From Orobanche coerulescens (Eukaryota; Streptophyta; Magnoliopsida; Lamiales; Orobanchaceae): a stretch of DNA of 64,000 nucleotides. This document shows, one piece after another, positions 1-12,057 of this stretch (positions are counted from its first letter, which is position 1; each line of letters begins with the position of its first letter). The position numbers were made by a program, and so were the translations under genes. The notes below the pieces were generated by a model. That model made no database searches. It was not told where the DNA came from and saw only the letters and a program-made list of their open reading frames with translations. The DNA lies in the NCBI GenBank assembly GCA_033398695.1, contig CM065815.1, positions 10,472,501 through 10,536,500 on the forward strand. Direction: 5' to 3'.

Positions 1-669
1 TTTCATCGACTTGATTGGGTGTTCGTATGCCGAGGGGTATGTTCACCAACCGGATGTGTTTCGTTGAGATCCACTGTATGTGATTTGTTTAGCGTTTCGA
101 GAATTTTGCTCTTCCGTATATTTGTCTTTGTGGTTCTGTGTTTATCGTGTTGGAATTTACCGTGTGAAGGTATTCTCGATTATCGTTGATCGTTCGTTGG
201 TTATATTGGAGTTTATCATGTTGATGATATTCTCGATTATGTTTTGACCTTTGGATTGGTCGTATCGGAGTTTATCATGTCGATGATATTCTCGGCTAAT
301 TTATTGGTTGAACATTATTGGTGATCATATGAGCGTTCAGATTTTCTGTCGATGTTTCGGAATTTATGTCGTTGTTTTGGGCAGTTGTTTCACAGAGGTA
401 TCGTGTATTATTGATGTGTATCCGAATTGGGACTTGGTTATGTAATCAGGCAGACAGGATTTGATTCGGGCAGATTGTTTCATCCGAAGATGATATATTT
501 GGTTGGGACTTATGGAATTGTTATTGTAAGCGTGTTAAGGCTTTACAGTGAAGTCACTTGCTAGTATACTGTGTTGGTTATTCGTTAATAATGATGATTG
601 ATCATTGTCGTGATGGTTTCTGAATATTTTGGTTGAACGGTTTGTTGATTTTTTTTATGACGGATTGCA
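1..669 (+). other. Element 0: non-coding internal region before the 3' LTR
   Basis: No credible reading frame is seen. The stretch lies directly upstream of the hairpin, purine tract and LTR of element 0, so it is inferred to be the 3' untranslated end of that element; its coding part would lie left of the window. From about 150 to 300 three diverged copies of a ~58-bp unit are visible, each with a core like GGAGTTTATCATG followed by GATATTCTCG. It is not recognisably similar to the internal ends of elements 1 or 2. Confidence 0.5.
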
Positions 670-706
670 AGTTTCGAGGACGAAACTTATTTTAAGTGGT
701 GTAGAA
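670..706 (+). promoter_or_regulatory. Element 0: hairpin plus polypurine-tract region before the 3' LTR
   Basis: AGTTTCG, a four-base loop AGGA, and CGAAACT form a 7-bp hairpin at 670-687. A purine-biased stretch follows and ends immediately before the LTR start TGTAATATCC at 707. The same arrangement precedes the 3' LTRs of elements 1, 2 and 4. The tract is less purine-pure than usual (contains T), so its priming competence is uncertain. Confidence 0.6.
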
Positions 707-957
707 TGTAATATCCGGAATTTCTACTACTATTGTTTAATGTTATTTTATTCGAGTTATGTTGTACAGCGTGAAATCTGTACAGTATGAATAAAATAAA
801 TGAAGGACTGAGATGTCAGTATTGGTATAATTGTCGTATTTGGTCGACAATTGTATTTGAGGATATAATGTGTTGAGTAATGTATATTTGATATGCCGTA
901 TGTTCGTATTTGATATGTCAAGATGTTGGACGAGGACAGCTGAAAATGGCTAAGTGT

Positions 958-1457
958 AATATTATTAGTGCACGCTAATAATAACGAGTAGCGCACGCTA
1001 TCGTGCAGGTTTAGCGCACGCTACGGACATAACTTAGCGTACGCTAGTAAAGAACAGCTCAGAGGGAATCTACGCGTGGACAAGGCCACTTTCGGCGCAT
1101 GTTCTGATTAGTCAAATGATGTTTGCCGTAAAGGATTAGCGCACGCTAATGCATGTTGGTTAGCGCACGCTAACTGTATATCGGACGAAAAGGAATCTTA
1201 TCCTCGTCAGCACTTTCGGCGTGTGGACCTGTGTTCGGAAGCATACAGACAAACGAGTCAACTATGAGTAGCGCACGCTAAGGTTGGACACTTGCGTACG
1301 CTAAATAGAGGCATTTACGTACGCTATTGCATGGGCATTGCGTACGTAAATCATTTCATGCAGTAAGACAGTTGCCTGCGACCCGATAGCGCACGCTAAC
1401 AACGGCGCTAACGACGCTAAGTGTGTAACGACGTTAATCAAGATGTTAGCGTACGTT
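958..1457 (+). repeat. Element 0 LTR: cluster of TAGCGCACGCTA near-palindromes
   Basis: About twelve exact or one-to-two-base variant copies of TAGCGCACGCTA (five-base arms TAGCG/CGCTA around CA or TG) are scattered irregularly, for example near 966, 991, 1013, 1138, 1160, 1269 and 1387. They stop just before the TATA-like box. Spacing is irregular, so this is not a simple tandem repeat. Confidence 0.85.
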
Positions 1458-1471
1458 AATAATGTACAGTA

Positions 1472-1480
1472 TATATATAA
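1472..1480 (+). promoter_or_regulatory. Element 0 LTR: TATA-like box
   Basis: TATATATAA lies directly after the palindrome cluster and ~55 bp before a pyrimidine-rich stretch and a GAGAGAG run. The equivalent position in element 2 has the same order of parts. Taken as the U3 core promoter by position only. Confidence 0.55.
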
Positions 1481-1966
1481 GTGCAGTTGGCTATTTTTCG
1501 TCATTTTCATCCATTTCTTCATGTGAGCCGATAGAGAGAGCCTTGAGAAGTATTTGAGGTTCCAAACACTGGATTAAGGTGGAGTTAATCATCCATAACA
1601 ACATTTGAAGCTTGAAATCATTGGTGATTCTTGGAAATGGATTCAACCTTGTAAATCAATCCATTCCTTCAAAAAGGTAATTACTCTTCACTTTGAGATT
1701 TCGTTTTGGATTGTATATGATGTTCTTGAGCTGATGATTATCATATAAACAAGTTGATAAGTATGATTATGAGTTGGATTACTGGATTATGATGATGTTA
1801 TTGTTGATATGTGTAATATCCGGATTTATTACAGTGTATTTCATCTGTATTCAACCATGTATTATTTCGGATTGATGATTTTGATTATTGGAGTGTGATA
1901 TTTAGTGCATTAATGTCATTATGCATAAGTATAGAAACATGTATAATTGCTCAAACAACCTTGTGA

Positions 1967-2191
1967 TAGCGCACGCTAAGAATGTATCTTAACGCGCGCT
2001 ATCGGGCCATTATTAGCGCACGCTATGCAGGTATGAGTAACGTGCGCTAAGGACTCAATTATTGAGCGGGGCAGCTGGCTCGTGCGCCAGCGGGACATGG
2101 GTCCGGATAAGATTCCCGCTGACGCACCCGGACAAAATCTGAAGTCAACCATTATTAGCGCACGCTAAGGGATGCTTAGTAGCGTGCGCTA
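1967..2191 (+). repeat. Element 1 5' LTR: palindrome cluster a (upstream of TATA box)
   Basis: Copies and variants of TAGCGCACGCTA and its complement TAGCGTGCGCTA are present, for example near 1968, 2014, 2155 and 2180. The same motif as in element 0, in the same position relative to the TATA-like box. Confidence 0.85.
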
Positions 2192-2212
2192 ACTTATCAA
2201 TAATGCAGAAAT

Positions 2213-2219
2213 TATAAAT
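2213..2219 (+). promoter_or_regulatory. Element 1 5' LTR: TATA-like box
   Basis: TATAAAT lies about 20 bp after the last motif of palindrome cluster a. The 3' LTR has the same box at 9410-9416. Call by motif and position only. Confidence 0.55.
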
Positions 2220-3035
2220 GGGACATCAACCGTGTTGGCTTGCATTTCTTTCGCACTTTCCTCAATCTTGAGAGTTCAGAGAGTTGTAGAAATACTCTTA
2301 TACACTTAGAACACATATTGTTGATATTTATACATTGGTTACCACGTGGAATGATCATGGAAGTGGAATAGCACCTTGGAAGGGCATACAACCAACCGGA
2401 GTTGGATTCTACCTTACGGTTCAGTGATTTCGTCATTTTAAGGTATGTTCAATCTATCTCCAGACTTAGAGTTGGATTCTAACGATTTGGATGATCATGT
2501 TAACAAGATATGAATTTTCATAGATGAATTATCCAAGTATATCATGTTTGGAATAGTGAGTTGTAAAAGCCTGGAATACCTTGATTATAATCATCATGAT
2601 TCGAATCTTAGTACACTGAATATGTGAAGAGAAGCTTCTATCAATGGTTAACCGAATCTAATAGATGATTTCATAGTAATCTTGGACTAGACGTTAACAT
2701 CCTTATTGTTAGATAAATCTAAAGGTTTGATCATGGAATGATTTATCTAGTATATATAGGACGTTTATCAACTTCAGTAGGATAATATGGACTGATATAG
2801 AGGTGTTGATATCAACCATTTAGTTTTTCGTATTATCGTATGAAGATCTGAAGTCGGAAAAGAATATGGTTTTATATTGGCATGCATATCCTTGAATCCG
2901 AAGTTGTCTTTATCCGTATAATCATTCATGAGGGTGTAGACATAGTATTCATGGTAGTAACATGAATTATCACGCAAGATTTCGTTGTTTCAAACATGGC
3001 AAGAATAGCTTCATCGCCAGAAGAAATCGCCATGC

Positions 3036-3255
3036 GAGATAGCGCACGCTATGATATGCGGTAACGTGCGCTATCGAAGCGATTGTTAGCATGCGCTACG
3101 TTTGGTACGTAACGCACGCTAGACCATCGACGAAGTCAATCGGCCGGGTCCGCGAGGTAATCGACCATGCATCGTTAGCGTGCGCTAGGCTCGTTGTTTG
3201 CGTGCGCTATCGATGCACGTAACGCACGCCGCACGCAGTACTTAGCGTGCGCTAA
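3036..3255 (+). repeat. Element 1 5' LTR: palindrome cluster b (downstream of TATA box)
   Basis: A second dense group of TAGCGCACGCTA/TAGCGTGCGCTA variants. Compared with the matching cluster in the 3' LTR (10234-10442) it shows several indels and substitutions, while flanking LTR sequence is almost identical. Confidence 0.85.
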
Positions 3256-3508
3256 GCTATTCGGGCATTGCGCTTATGAACTTTTGACCGTTAATCGAAT
3301 TGTTTAACATTCATACGACGTGAGATAAATCCTATATCATTTCTTTTGTTAAGGTTTGGTCTCGTTACGTGATTGATTGAGGAGGACGACCTTGAGTGTT
3401 CATTTTCGTGGAAGTATTGTTATTGTCTTCAAATCGAGGCAAGTACCTTAATTGTTTTATGTATTGTTGTTATACATATTGTCGTGCATGTATGTCGTTA
3501 TTGTGTGT

Positions 3509-3650
3509 CCACCTCGTGTTGGTCCGACGGGATCATCGGGATCTATGCTAGCGCATACCGGATCATCGGACGGGTTTTTCCACCACGGGTTGGTCCGACG
3601 ATCATCGTGGGTTCTAGGCAAGTGAACGCCTGGATCGATGGAATTACCAT
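3509..3650 (+). repeat. Element 1 LTR: duplicated ~71-bp box with GGTCCGACGG core
   Basis: Two tandem copies start CCACCTCG at 3509 and CCACCACG at 3580; both contain GTTGGTCCGACG followed by GATCATCG. The 3' LTR has the pair at 10698 and 10770. A homologous pair occurs in element 0 (22285 and 22359) and a more diverged one, in reverse, in element 4. Confidence 0.8.
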
Positions 3651-4173
3651 GTGTATGTATTGATATCATGTTGTGATTATCATGTATATGTTATGTTTGA
3701 GATTCTCGTAGAGAAGACTCGTTGGTATTTTGTCGCTTACGTTATTATTATTCACCGTGATATATGAATAATATGTCAGTGGTACTTGTACTAGCATCGT
3801 TGTGCTAACCCCTTCAGGGTGAACATTTTGTTTGTGTTCGTGATCCGTGAGAGCCGGGAAACAACCACCGGAACAAGATGACGACGAGGGTGCAGAGTGA
3901 TGTCCCGACCGGGTTTATTTATCTTTCGCTTATTCGTCATTTCAATAAGTACTGAGTACGAAGTAGTTTGTGGTGATTTGAATTTGGTGATGTAATATTG
4001 AGTTCATGGACAATTGTACTATTTCCGTATTTTGGTCGTAACTAATGTACCGTAATTCCGTTATTTCCATTCACAAGACCTTTTTATACTTGTTCAATTC
4101 TTCAACCTTGTAAATCCTTACGTAAAGGATTTACGGCTGTAATATTCCCGAATATATCGGGGTGTTACGAATA

Positions 4174-4185
4174 TGGTATCGGAGC
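4174..4185 (+). promoter_or_regulatory. Element 1: primer-binding site (tRNA-iMet type)
   Basis: TGGTATCGGAGC four bases after the 5' LTR end. It matches the usual plant initiator-methionine tRNA site TGGTATCAGAGC with one change. The same 12 bases occur in elements 2 and 4. Confidence 0.9.
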
Positions 4186-4402
4186 TAAAATTATGGATAT
4201 CTTGGCCGTTGGGTTAAAATAGGGGTCATTTATGTCTTTTGGGGTAACCGGCCGTGAATGACATCACTGCACTGCCTACGTCTTCATGCGAACAGTGGTT
4301 GTAAGTTCCTAAACTCTATCTCGTTCTTTGCATATTGTATTTCTTTATACTCGGATATTAGAACGATGTTGTTTTCTCGTATATTGAGTATTTATGCTTA
4401 CG

Positions 4403-5621
4403 ATGTTGAGAGGCGGACGTGGACGTGGTCGCGGTCGTGGACGCGACGAAGAAATGCCGAAAGGGAGGCGTCGCCTTCTAACTAAAGTTACCATAGCTCT
4501 GCGAGCCGCAGAATCTATTAATAATGAACTGATCCTCATTGCACGTAGATCCTTCGTCAAGTGGTGAACCAGATGACTCGGCCGCCTGTGTCGTGGACCG
4601 AATGCAAGTGGCGGTGGGACTACAAAGCAGGAGAGAGACAGAAGGGATCCCGATATGGGAAATCGAGGTGACCGGTGGTCGCAAGAAGTGGCAAAGATGC
4701 AACCACCCAAATTCGACGGTATTTCGAGACTCCCACCGGGATCATTGGTTAAAGGAGCTGGAGAAAATCTTTGCTAATCAATCGCCAGACGACCGGAAAG
4801 CCTCTATCGCTCAATATTTTCTCGATAGGAAGCGTCCGAATGGTGGGAAGCCATCCGGCCCGTAGACCATGACGCCGATTGACAGAGTTTAGAATGATGA
4901 TGGAAGCTCAAGATTGCCTCGTCCCGTGAGGGAAGCCAAAGTTCGGGAGTTTTTCTCCGCTCAGCCTTTCCGATGTGCCGATCCTGTGCGATCAAGACGT
5001 TTAACCAACAAATGCATTTGTTCGACATCCGGTCGTAATGTATGCGTAAATGATGATCCATTTCGATATGAGAATGAAACCAAGTTCAGAGGTACATGTC
5101 CGGATTTGAATGTACCACACTCCGCCAATACCAGATAAGGCGTTGGCATATGAGATCAAGGAAGCAACATGGAGAAATTTGCGAAACCAAGAAACAGAAA
5201 GTCTCTCGGTACTTTTACAGAGCACAAGAACAGTGGGGCCCGTAAGGCCCAGTCATCCTATCACTCTTTCAGAAACCTCCGCACCCACCTAGGAGCGGAA
5301 AGAACTTCGGGCGACATCAACTTTTACCGATGTTACCAGAAATGCTTTAATCGCGCCAGACGGCACTATCGACGGAATTGCCCCCTTCCCGCCGTGATTT
5401 GTTTTGATTGTGGACGAGAGGGACATCGGGCGGTGTTTTGTGAAGAGGCCGCAAAGTCTTTTAGAGCCCGTGCACCACAAACTACCCGTATGAGGCCAAG
5501 ATTCCACAGACGCAGCAAAGTGTTCGATGCCTCGAATTTTGGCCGCGGGCGAGGCAGAGGACAATGGGACCGAAAGGGGACATCGAGTGCCGGATCTGCT
5601 CCCCACGTCTGTACGAGATGA
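4403..5621 (+). pseudogene. gag: Element 1: decayed gag (nucleocapsid)
   Basis: The likely start is ATG at 4403, giving an Arg/Gly-rich N-terminus (GGRGRGRGRGR) typical of Tekay/Del gag, but this frame stops after ~50 codons. The middle is in shifting frames. A single CCHC zinc knuckle, CFDCGREGHRAVFC, is readable at 5400-5441, followed by a basic Arg-rich and RGRGR tail. Gag would form the particle and bind element RNA. Frameshifts and stops make this a pseudogene. The central capsid domain is not clearly recognisable. Confidence 0.75.
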
Positions 5622-5689
5622 GGAGGACAGACGATCGTGATGCCTTTGCCGCATCGTGCATCGGCCCAGATCCTTTCCCGGCCGATTAG

Positions 5690-8600
5690 CGTTTTATTCG
5701 ATACAGAGCTACACATTCTTTCATATCTTTGTCTTGTGTAAATCGTTTGAATATTTCCGGTTTTCATGCTTGTGAACCTTATGTTGTTGGTTTACCGAGT
5801 GGAGAGAGGATTGTCGGAAATTTAGAAACTAGAAATTTCCCTGTATCATTTGGAGGCAGAGAGTGGCTCTCAAATCCGATCATGATAGAAATGCAAGGAG
5901 ATGACCGATACTCGGAGACGATTGGCTTAATCGCACGGAGCAATTGTAAATTACCGAAGGAGGAATATCTCATTGTCGCCGACGATGGTTCCGAGATTCT
6001 GTTTGAGGGATGGAAACCGAAGCTCAGAAAGTTGATCAAGGCGATGAAAGTCACAAATTGTTGAAACAAGGTCAGATCGCACCGGTGCTACGCAATGAAG
6101 AAAGAAGAAGAAATTGTGGAACTTTCATCCATTCCTGTTGTGAACGAATTTCCGGATGTGTTTCCTGACGAGTTACCTGGACTACCTCCACGAAGGGATG
6201 TGGAATTTACTATTGAACCGGAACCTGGAGCGACACCAATTTCTAAGGCGCCGTATCGTATGGCACCTACCGAGATGTACGAATCAAGAAGCACTGGAGG
6301 AGTTATGGACAAGGGCTATATTCACCAAGCATTTCACCCTGGGAGCACCAGTTCTTTTGTCCGAAAGAAGGATGGATCGCTCTGACGTGTATTGACTATC
6401 GAGAGATGAACAAGATGACGATTAAGAACAAGTATCCGTTGCCACGGATTGATGATTTGTTTGACCGCCACAAGGCAACGGTATTTTCTAAAATCGATCC
6501 GAGATCGTGATACCATCAATCGAGGATTAAGGAGTCCGATGTTCAAATCGCGTCGTAACTCGCTACGGGCATTATGAGTTTGTAGTGATGCCGTTTGGTC
6601 TCACTAACGCACTCTTGTATTTATGCAATTGATGAACAGAGTGTTCATTGAATTTTTGGATAAATTTGTGGTCGTATTTATTGATGACATTCTAGTGTAT
6701 TCTAAGAGTCCTAAGAACATGCGCAGATTTGCGGATTGTATTGGAGCTTTTGAGAAACGAGCAATTGTACGCCAAACTATCTAAGTGTGAATTTTGGCTA
6801 AAAGAAGTAATGTTCCTCGGCCATGTGGTGTCGGCTAGAGGAGTCCGAGTGGATCCTCGAAGATCGAGGCAATATTGGATTGGAAGCCTCCAAAGAACGT
6901 GAAAGAGGTCCAAGCTTCTTAGGACTTGCCGGATACTATCGTCGATTCGTGGAAGGGTTTTCTAAAATCTCCCGCCCACTTACTCGACTCCTTCCGAAAA
7001 CTCAAAAGTTTGAGTGGAATGAATTGTGTCGATTAGCTTTGATGAATTGAAGAAGAGATTGACGACGGCACCGATTCTATCACTTCCACAGGAACCGAGG
7101 GATTCATAGTTTACAATGATGCTTCAACCAAGGACTTGGGTGCGTGTTGATGCGTAATGATAAGGTGATCGCTTATGCATCGCGACAACTAAAACCTTAT
7201 GAAGTGAATTACCCGACACATGATTTGGAACTAGCAAGCAGTGGTTTTTGCCTTGAAGATTTGGAGGCATTATCTCAGACGGACTCACCGCCGATCTTTA
7301 CGGATCATAAGAGTCTCAAGTACATATTCAATGTAAAGAGTTGAATATGCGGCAAAGAAGATGGTTGAACCGATTAAGGACTATGACTTGGAGATTTTAT
7401 ATCATCCAGCAAAGCGAATGTAGTGGCCGATGCACTTAGCCGCAAGCCCGTCTCTATTCGGATGTCCGGAGACACCGACCTCCCAACTTAGCCTTCACGA
7501 GAGATGATTCGTGAAGGGATTGAAGTGTGGTTACAGAGAGTCCATGGACAATCAGTGCGTGATGGAGATAACTTCGTCATTAACCGAAGAAATCAAATCT
7601 AGACAGCATGACCATCCGATGATTCGTTGCATGACGAAGTGATCAAAGGAAAGGCCCCGGATTCATAATTCATGACGATGGAGTTTTGAGATTTCAGACC
7701 GACTCTGCTCCCGATGTTGATGTTTCAAATGACGATTATGAAGGAAGCTCATAGTTCGCCCTATTCTATCCACCCGGCACCAAGAAATGTATAAGGACTT
7801 GAAGCAGAATTTCTGGTGGGGCAACATGAAGAAAGACGTAGCGGACTATGTTTCGAAATGCTTGACTTGTCAGCAGGTTAAGATCGAGCATCAACGGCCT
7901 GCTGGAATGTTGAAGCCGCTCCCGATCCCTGAATGGAAGTGGGAGGACATATCAATGGACTTTATCACTAATATGCTGAAAACCGTGACAGAATGAACAT
8001 GATTTGGGTGATAGTTGATCGCTTAACCAAATCGGCTCATTTTCTAGGCATTAAGGATACGTGGGGACCGTAGAGGTTGGCACGAGTCTTTATTTCGAGA
8101 GATAGTTCGTTTGAATGGTACGCCTAAGACTATTGTTTCTGATCGAGATGGCCGTTTTGTGTCTCACTTTTGGAAGGCAGTTCATAAGGCCTTGGGGACC
8201 GAATTGAACTTCAGTACAGCTTATCACCCGCAGTCTGATGGACAATCTGAGAGAACTATACAAACGGTGGAAGATTTGCTAAGGGCCTGTGCCTTAGATT
8301 GGTCAAACGATTGGGAAGTCCATCTACCATTGATTGAATTTACTTACAACAATAGTTGGCATGCTTCCATTAAGATGGCACCGTTTGAGGCATTATACGG
8401 AAGGAGATGCAGATCGCCCTTATGTTGGGACGATTCATCGGACTTGATCTAACAGAACTGCAGTTGATCGAAAGGCACTCGAGAGAAGATAGCCTTGATT
8501 CGTGAAAGGCCGCTGACCGCCCAGTCGCCAGAATCCTATGCGGACGCACGCCGCCGCCCATTGGAGTTCAAGACGAGATCACGTACTTTTGAAGGTTTCT

Positions 8601-8960
8601 CCTACCCGGGAATTTTTCGTTTGTAGGAAAGGTAAGTGAGTCCGAGATATATCGGACCAATTGAGATCCTCGAGAGAGTTGGGAGTTGGCCTCTGATTAG
8701 CATTACCGCCGTCATTGTGCCATGTTCATAACGTGTTCCACGTATCCCGATTGCGAGATATATACCGTATCCCACCATATCATCGATTTCAAGAGATCGA
8801 AGTCGAACAGATGGGACGTTTGAAGAAAGACTACCAAGATACTCGAGAGTCGAGTTAAGCAACCGAGGAACAAGTTAATCGCTTTGGTCAAAGTTCGGGT
8901 CATGTCATGGAACTAAGAAGCCACTTGGGAAACAGGTTGATATGAAGTCTAGATATCCCG
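5690..8960 (+). pseudogene. pol: Element 1: decayed pol (protease, RT, RNase H, integrase, chromodomain remnant)
   Basis: Domains appear in order but in different frames. The protease active-site stretch near 5690 reads LFDT and is then shifted. The region before RT has EFPDVFPDELPGLPP (6145-6190). RT holds FIDDILVYS near 6672, the catalytic Asp pair. RNase H fragments include [10 protein letters not shown] (7171) and an [10 protein letters not shown] stretch. Integrase shows the zinc-binding C-terminal part CLTCQQ near 7860, MDFI, SDRDGRFVSH (8137) and the SERT stretch with the catalytic Glu near 8248. A weak chromodomain-like stretch with RNKLIALVKV lies around 8850-8930. At least ten stops or indels are scattered through it. 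Lineage call Tekay/Del rests on integrase wording and the chromodomain position. Confidence 0.85.
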
Positions 8961-8975
8961 AGTTATTTTCGTCTT

Positions 8976-9011
8976 GAGTTTCGGGACGAAACTCCTTTTA
9001 GTAGGAGAGTA
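8976..9011 (+). promoter_or_regulatory. Element 1: hairpin plus polypurine-tract region before the 3' LTR
   Basis: GAGTTTCG, loop GGA, CGAAACTC form an 8-bp hairpin at 8976-8994. TAGTAGGAGAGTA then runs up to the 3' LTR at 9012. The layout matches elements 0, 2 and 4. Confidence 0.7.
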
Positions 9012-9164
9012 TGTAATATCCGGATTTATTACGGTGTATTTCATCCGTATTCAACCATGTATTATTTCGGATTGATGATTTTGATTATCGAGTGTGATAT
9101 TTAGTGCATTAATGTCATTATGCATAAGTATAGAAACATGTATAATTGCTCAAACAACCTTGTG

Positions 9165-9388
9165 ATAGCGCACGCTAAGAATGTATCTTAACGCGCGCTA
9201 TCGGGCCATTATTAGCGCACGCTATGCGGTATGAGTAACGTGCGCTAAGGACTCAATTATTGAGCGGGGCGGTGGCTCGTGCGCCAGCGGGACATGGGTC
9301 CGGATAAGATTCCCGCTGACGCACCCGGACAAAATCTGAAGTCAACCATTATTAGCGCACGCTAAGGGATGCTTAGTAGCGTGCGCTA
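9165..9388 (+). repeat. Element 1 3' LTR: palindrome cluster a
   Basis: Counterpart of 1967-2191, with small indels relative to it (one base missing after GCTATGC, and a two-base loss in the neighbouring GC stretch). Confidence 0.8.
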
Positions 9389-10233
9389 ACTTATCAATAA
9401 TGCAAAAATTATAAATGGGACATCAACCGTGTTGGCTTGCATTTCTTTCGCACTTTCCTCAATCTTGAGAGTTCAGAGAGTTGTAGAAATACTCTTATAC
9501 ACTTAGAACACATATTGTTGATATTTATACATTGGTTACCACGTGGAATGATCATGGAAGTGGAATAGCACCTTGGAAGGGCATACAACCAACCGGAGTT
9601 GGATTCTACCTTACGGTTCAGTGATTTCGTCATTTTAAGGTATGTTCAATCTATCTCCAGACTTAGAGTTGGATTCTAACGATTTGGATGATCATGTTAA
9701 CAAGATATGAATTTTCATAGATGAATTATCCAAGTATATCATGTTTGGAATAGTGAGTTGTAAAAGCCTGGAATACCTTGATTATAATCATCATGATTCG
9801 AATCTTAGTACACTGAATATGTGAAGAGAAGCTTCTATCAATGGTTAACCGAATCTAATAGATGATTTCATAGTAATCTTGGACTAGACGTTAACATCCT
9901 TATTGTTAGATAAATCTAAAGGTTTGATCATGGAAGGATTTATCTAGTATATATAGGACGTTTATCAACTTCAAGAGGATAATATGGATCGATATAGAGG
10001 TGTTGATATCAACCATTTAGTTTTTCGTATTATCGTATGAAGATCTGAAGTCGGAAAAGAATATGGTTTTATATTGGCATGCATATCCTTGAATCCGAAG
10101 TTGTCTTTATCCGTATAATCATTCATGAGGGTGTAGACATAGTATTCATGGTAGTAACATGAATTATCACGCAAGATTTCGTTGTTTCAAACATGGCAAG
10201 AAGCGTTCTTGCTCGCCTGAAAGCGCCATGCGA

Positions 10234-10442
10234 ATAGCGCACGCTATGATATGCGATGTAACGTGCGCTATCGGCGATTGTTAGCGTGCGCTACGCTTGG
10301 TACGTAACGCACGCTAGACCATCGACGAAGTCAATGGCCGGCCGGTGAGGTCGACCATGCATCGTTAGCGTGCGCTAGGCTCGCTGTTTGCGTGCGCTAT
10401 CGATGCACGTAACGCACGCTACAGAGTACTTAGCGTGCGCTA
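10234..10442 (+). repeat. Element 1 3' LTR: palindrome cluster b
   Basis: Counterpart of 3036-3255 and shorter than it. Several units differ by indels and the sequence between units is rearranged around a GGCCGG stretch. Confidence 0.8.
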
Positions 10443-12057
10443 AGCTATTCGGGCGGTGCGCTTTATGAACTTTTGACCGTTAATCAATTGTTTAACATTC
10501 ATACGACGTGAGATAAATCCTATATCATTTCTTTTGTTAAGGTTTGGTCTCGTTACGTGATTGATTGAGGAGGACGACCTTCGAGTGTTCATTTTCGTGG
10601 AAGTATTGTTATTGTCTTCAAATCGAGGCAAGTACCTTAATTGTTTTATGTATTGTTGTTATACATATTGTCGTGCATGTATGTCGTTATTGTGTGTCCA
10701 CCTCGTGTTGGTCCGACGGATCATCGGGGATCTATGCTAGCGTCATACTGGATCATCGGACGGGTTTTTCCACCACGGGTTGGTCTGACGGATCATCGTG
10801 GGTTCTAGGCAGGAACGCTGGATCGATGGAATTACCATGTGTATGTATTGATATCATGTTGTGATTATCGGTTGTATATGTTATGTTTGAGATTCGTAGG
10901 AGAAGACTCGTTGGTATTTTGTCGTTTACGTTATTATTATTCACCGTGAGATATGAATAATATCTTTGTGGTACTTGTACTAGCATCGTTGTGCTAACCC
11001 CTTCAGGGTGAACATTTTGTTTGTGTTCGGGATCCGGAGAGTCGGGAAACAACCACCGAAGCAGTATGACGACGAGGGTGCAGTGATGTCGACCGGGTTT
11101 ATTTATCTTTCGTTTATTCGTCATTTCAATAAGTACTCGAGTACGAAGTAGTTTGTGGTGATTTGAATTTGGTGATGTAATATTGAGTTCTGTTGGACAA
11201 TTGTACTATTTCCGTATTTTGGTCAGAACTAATGTACTGTAATTCCGTTATTTCCATTCGTCAGTACCTTTTTATACTTGTTCAATTCTTCAGCCTTGTA
11301 AATCCTTACGTAAAGGATTTACGGCGCTGTAATATTCCCGAATATATCGGGGGTGTTACAATATGAAGATATTGATATGAATTGGATGGTTTCGAATGTG
11401 TTGTTTATCTTCAAAGAGATATGTTGGCTAATGTCTTCCTTCAATTCGGATCTTTGATGTTGTTGTTGTTGGTTTCTTCATATGATGGTGAACATGGCAT
11501 GATTATGAGTTCTTGGTGTTTAGGTTGTTGATATTAAGGAAGATGAAATATGAATATATGACTTGAATTAAGATTCGGATGATTACCTATATGTTAAAGG
11601 ATATTGGATTTCATTGTTTGATAGCTATTAACATGGTTTTGGGTCACTTAATGTTCTTGAAATCGCCATATGTTGATCGGTATCTGAAAAACATGTATCT
11701 GTACAGCATTTGTAATACCCGGTTGTAATTCATTCATTTTCATTCAGTAATTATCAGTCTGTAATTGTCACTCAGTAATTTTCACTCATTAATAATCACT
11801 CATCATTCATGAATCATTCATTTGCGTTCACTGTTGGCATGTTGTAATCGTATATCAGTTACCGATCGTCATTTCATCTCCGTTTATAGATCGAGACGGG
11901 AGTATTATCATTTTCATTGTGATTGATAGCCTTGTACTGGGAGTATCATCTTTGGCTCGTGTTAGACTTGTTCACTTCCACATTCGTGTGATATGTCGGA
12001 TCATTCATCGAGCGTAGCGAGAAATCGGAGTTGTCGGAATTTCATCTTGTCCAGCAA

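Larger units (their letters stand above)
1812..4169 (+). repeat. Element 1: 5' LTR
   Basis: About 2358 bp, TGTAATATCC to TGTTAC, with the last base apparently changed from A to G compared with the 3' copy. Internal parts: palindrome clusters at 1967-2191 and 3036-3255, TATA-like TATAAAT at 2213-2219, a twice-repeated ~71-bp box starting at 3509 and 3580, and a small hairpin ACCC/GGGT at 3808-3820. Short reading frames in it recur at the same places in the 3' LTR and are not genes. Confidence 0.95.
1812..11360 (+). mobile_element. Element 1: Tekay/Del-like Ty3/gypsy retrotransposon, complete but coding-dead
   Basis: Two near-identical LTRs (1812-4169 and 9012-11360) flank a primer-binding site, gag and pol remnants and a hairpin/purine-tract region. 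Both LTRs begin TGTAATATCCGG; the 3' copy ends TGTTACA. The 5-bp target duplication ATATG is perfect at 1807-1811 and 11361-11365. The order gag, protease, reverse transcriptase, RNase H, integrase, chromodomain remnant is that of plant chromoviruses. Reading frames carry many stops and small indels, so movement would need proteins supplied in trans. It is inserted in the same orientation into the LTR of element 0. Confidence 0.95.
9012..11360 (+). repeat. Element 1: 3' LTR
   Basis: About 2349 bp, TGTAATATCC to TGTTACA, followed by the duplication ATATG. Nearly identical to the 5' LTR across long stretches such as 2212-2990 versus 9409-10190, but clearly different around the palindromes. TATA-like TATAAAT at 9410-9416. 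Confidence 0.95.

Noticed and set aside
2212..2436. 74-codon minus frame, present again at 9409-9633
   Set aside because: It recurs only because it lies in both LTRs of element 1; no domain, and it is antisense to the LTR leader.
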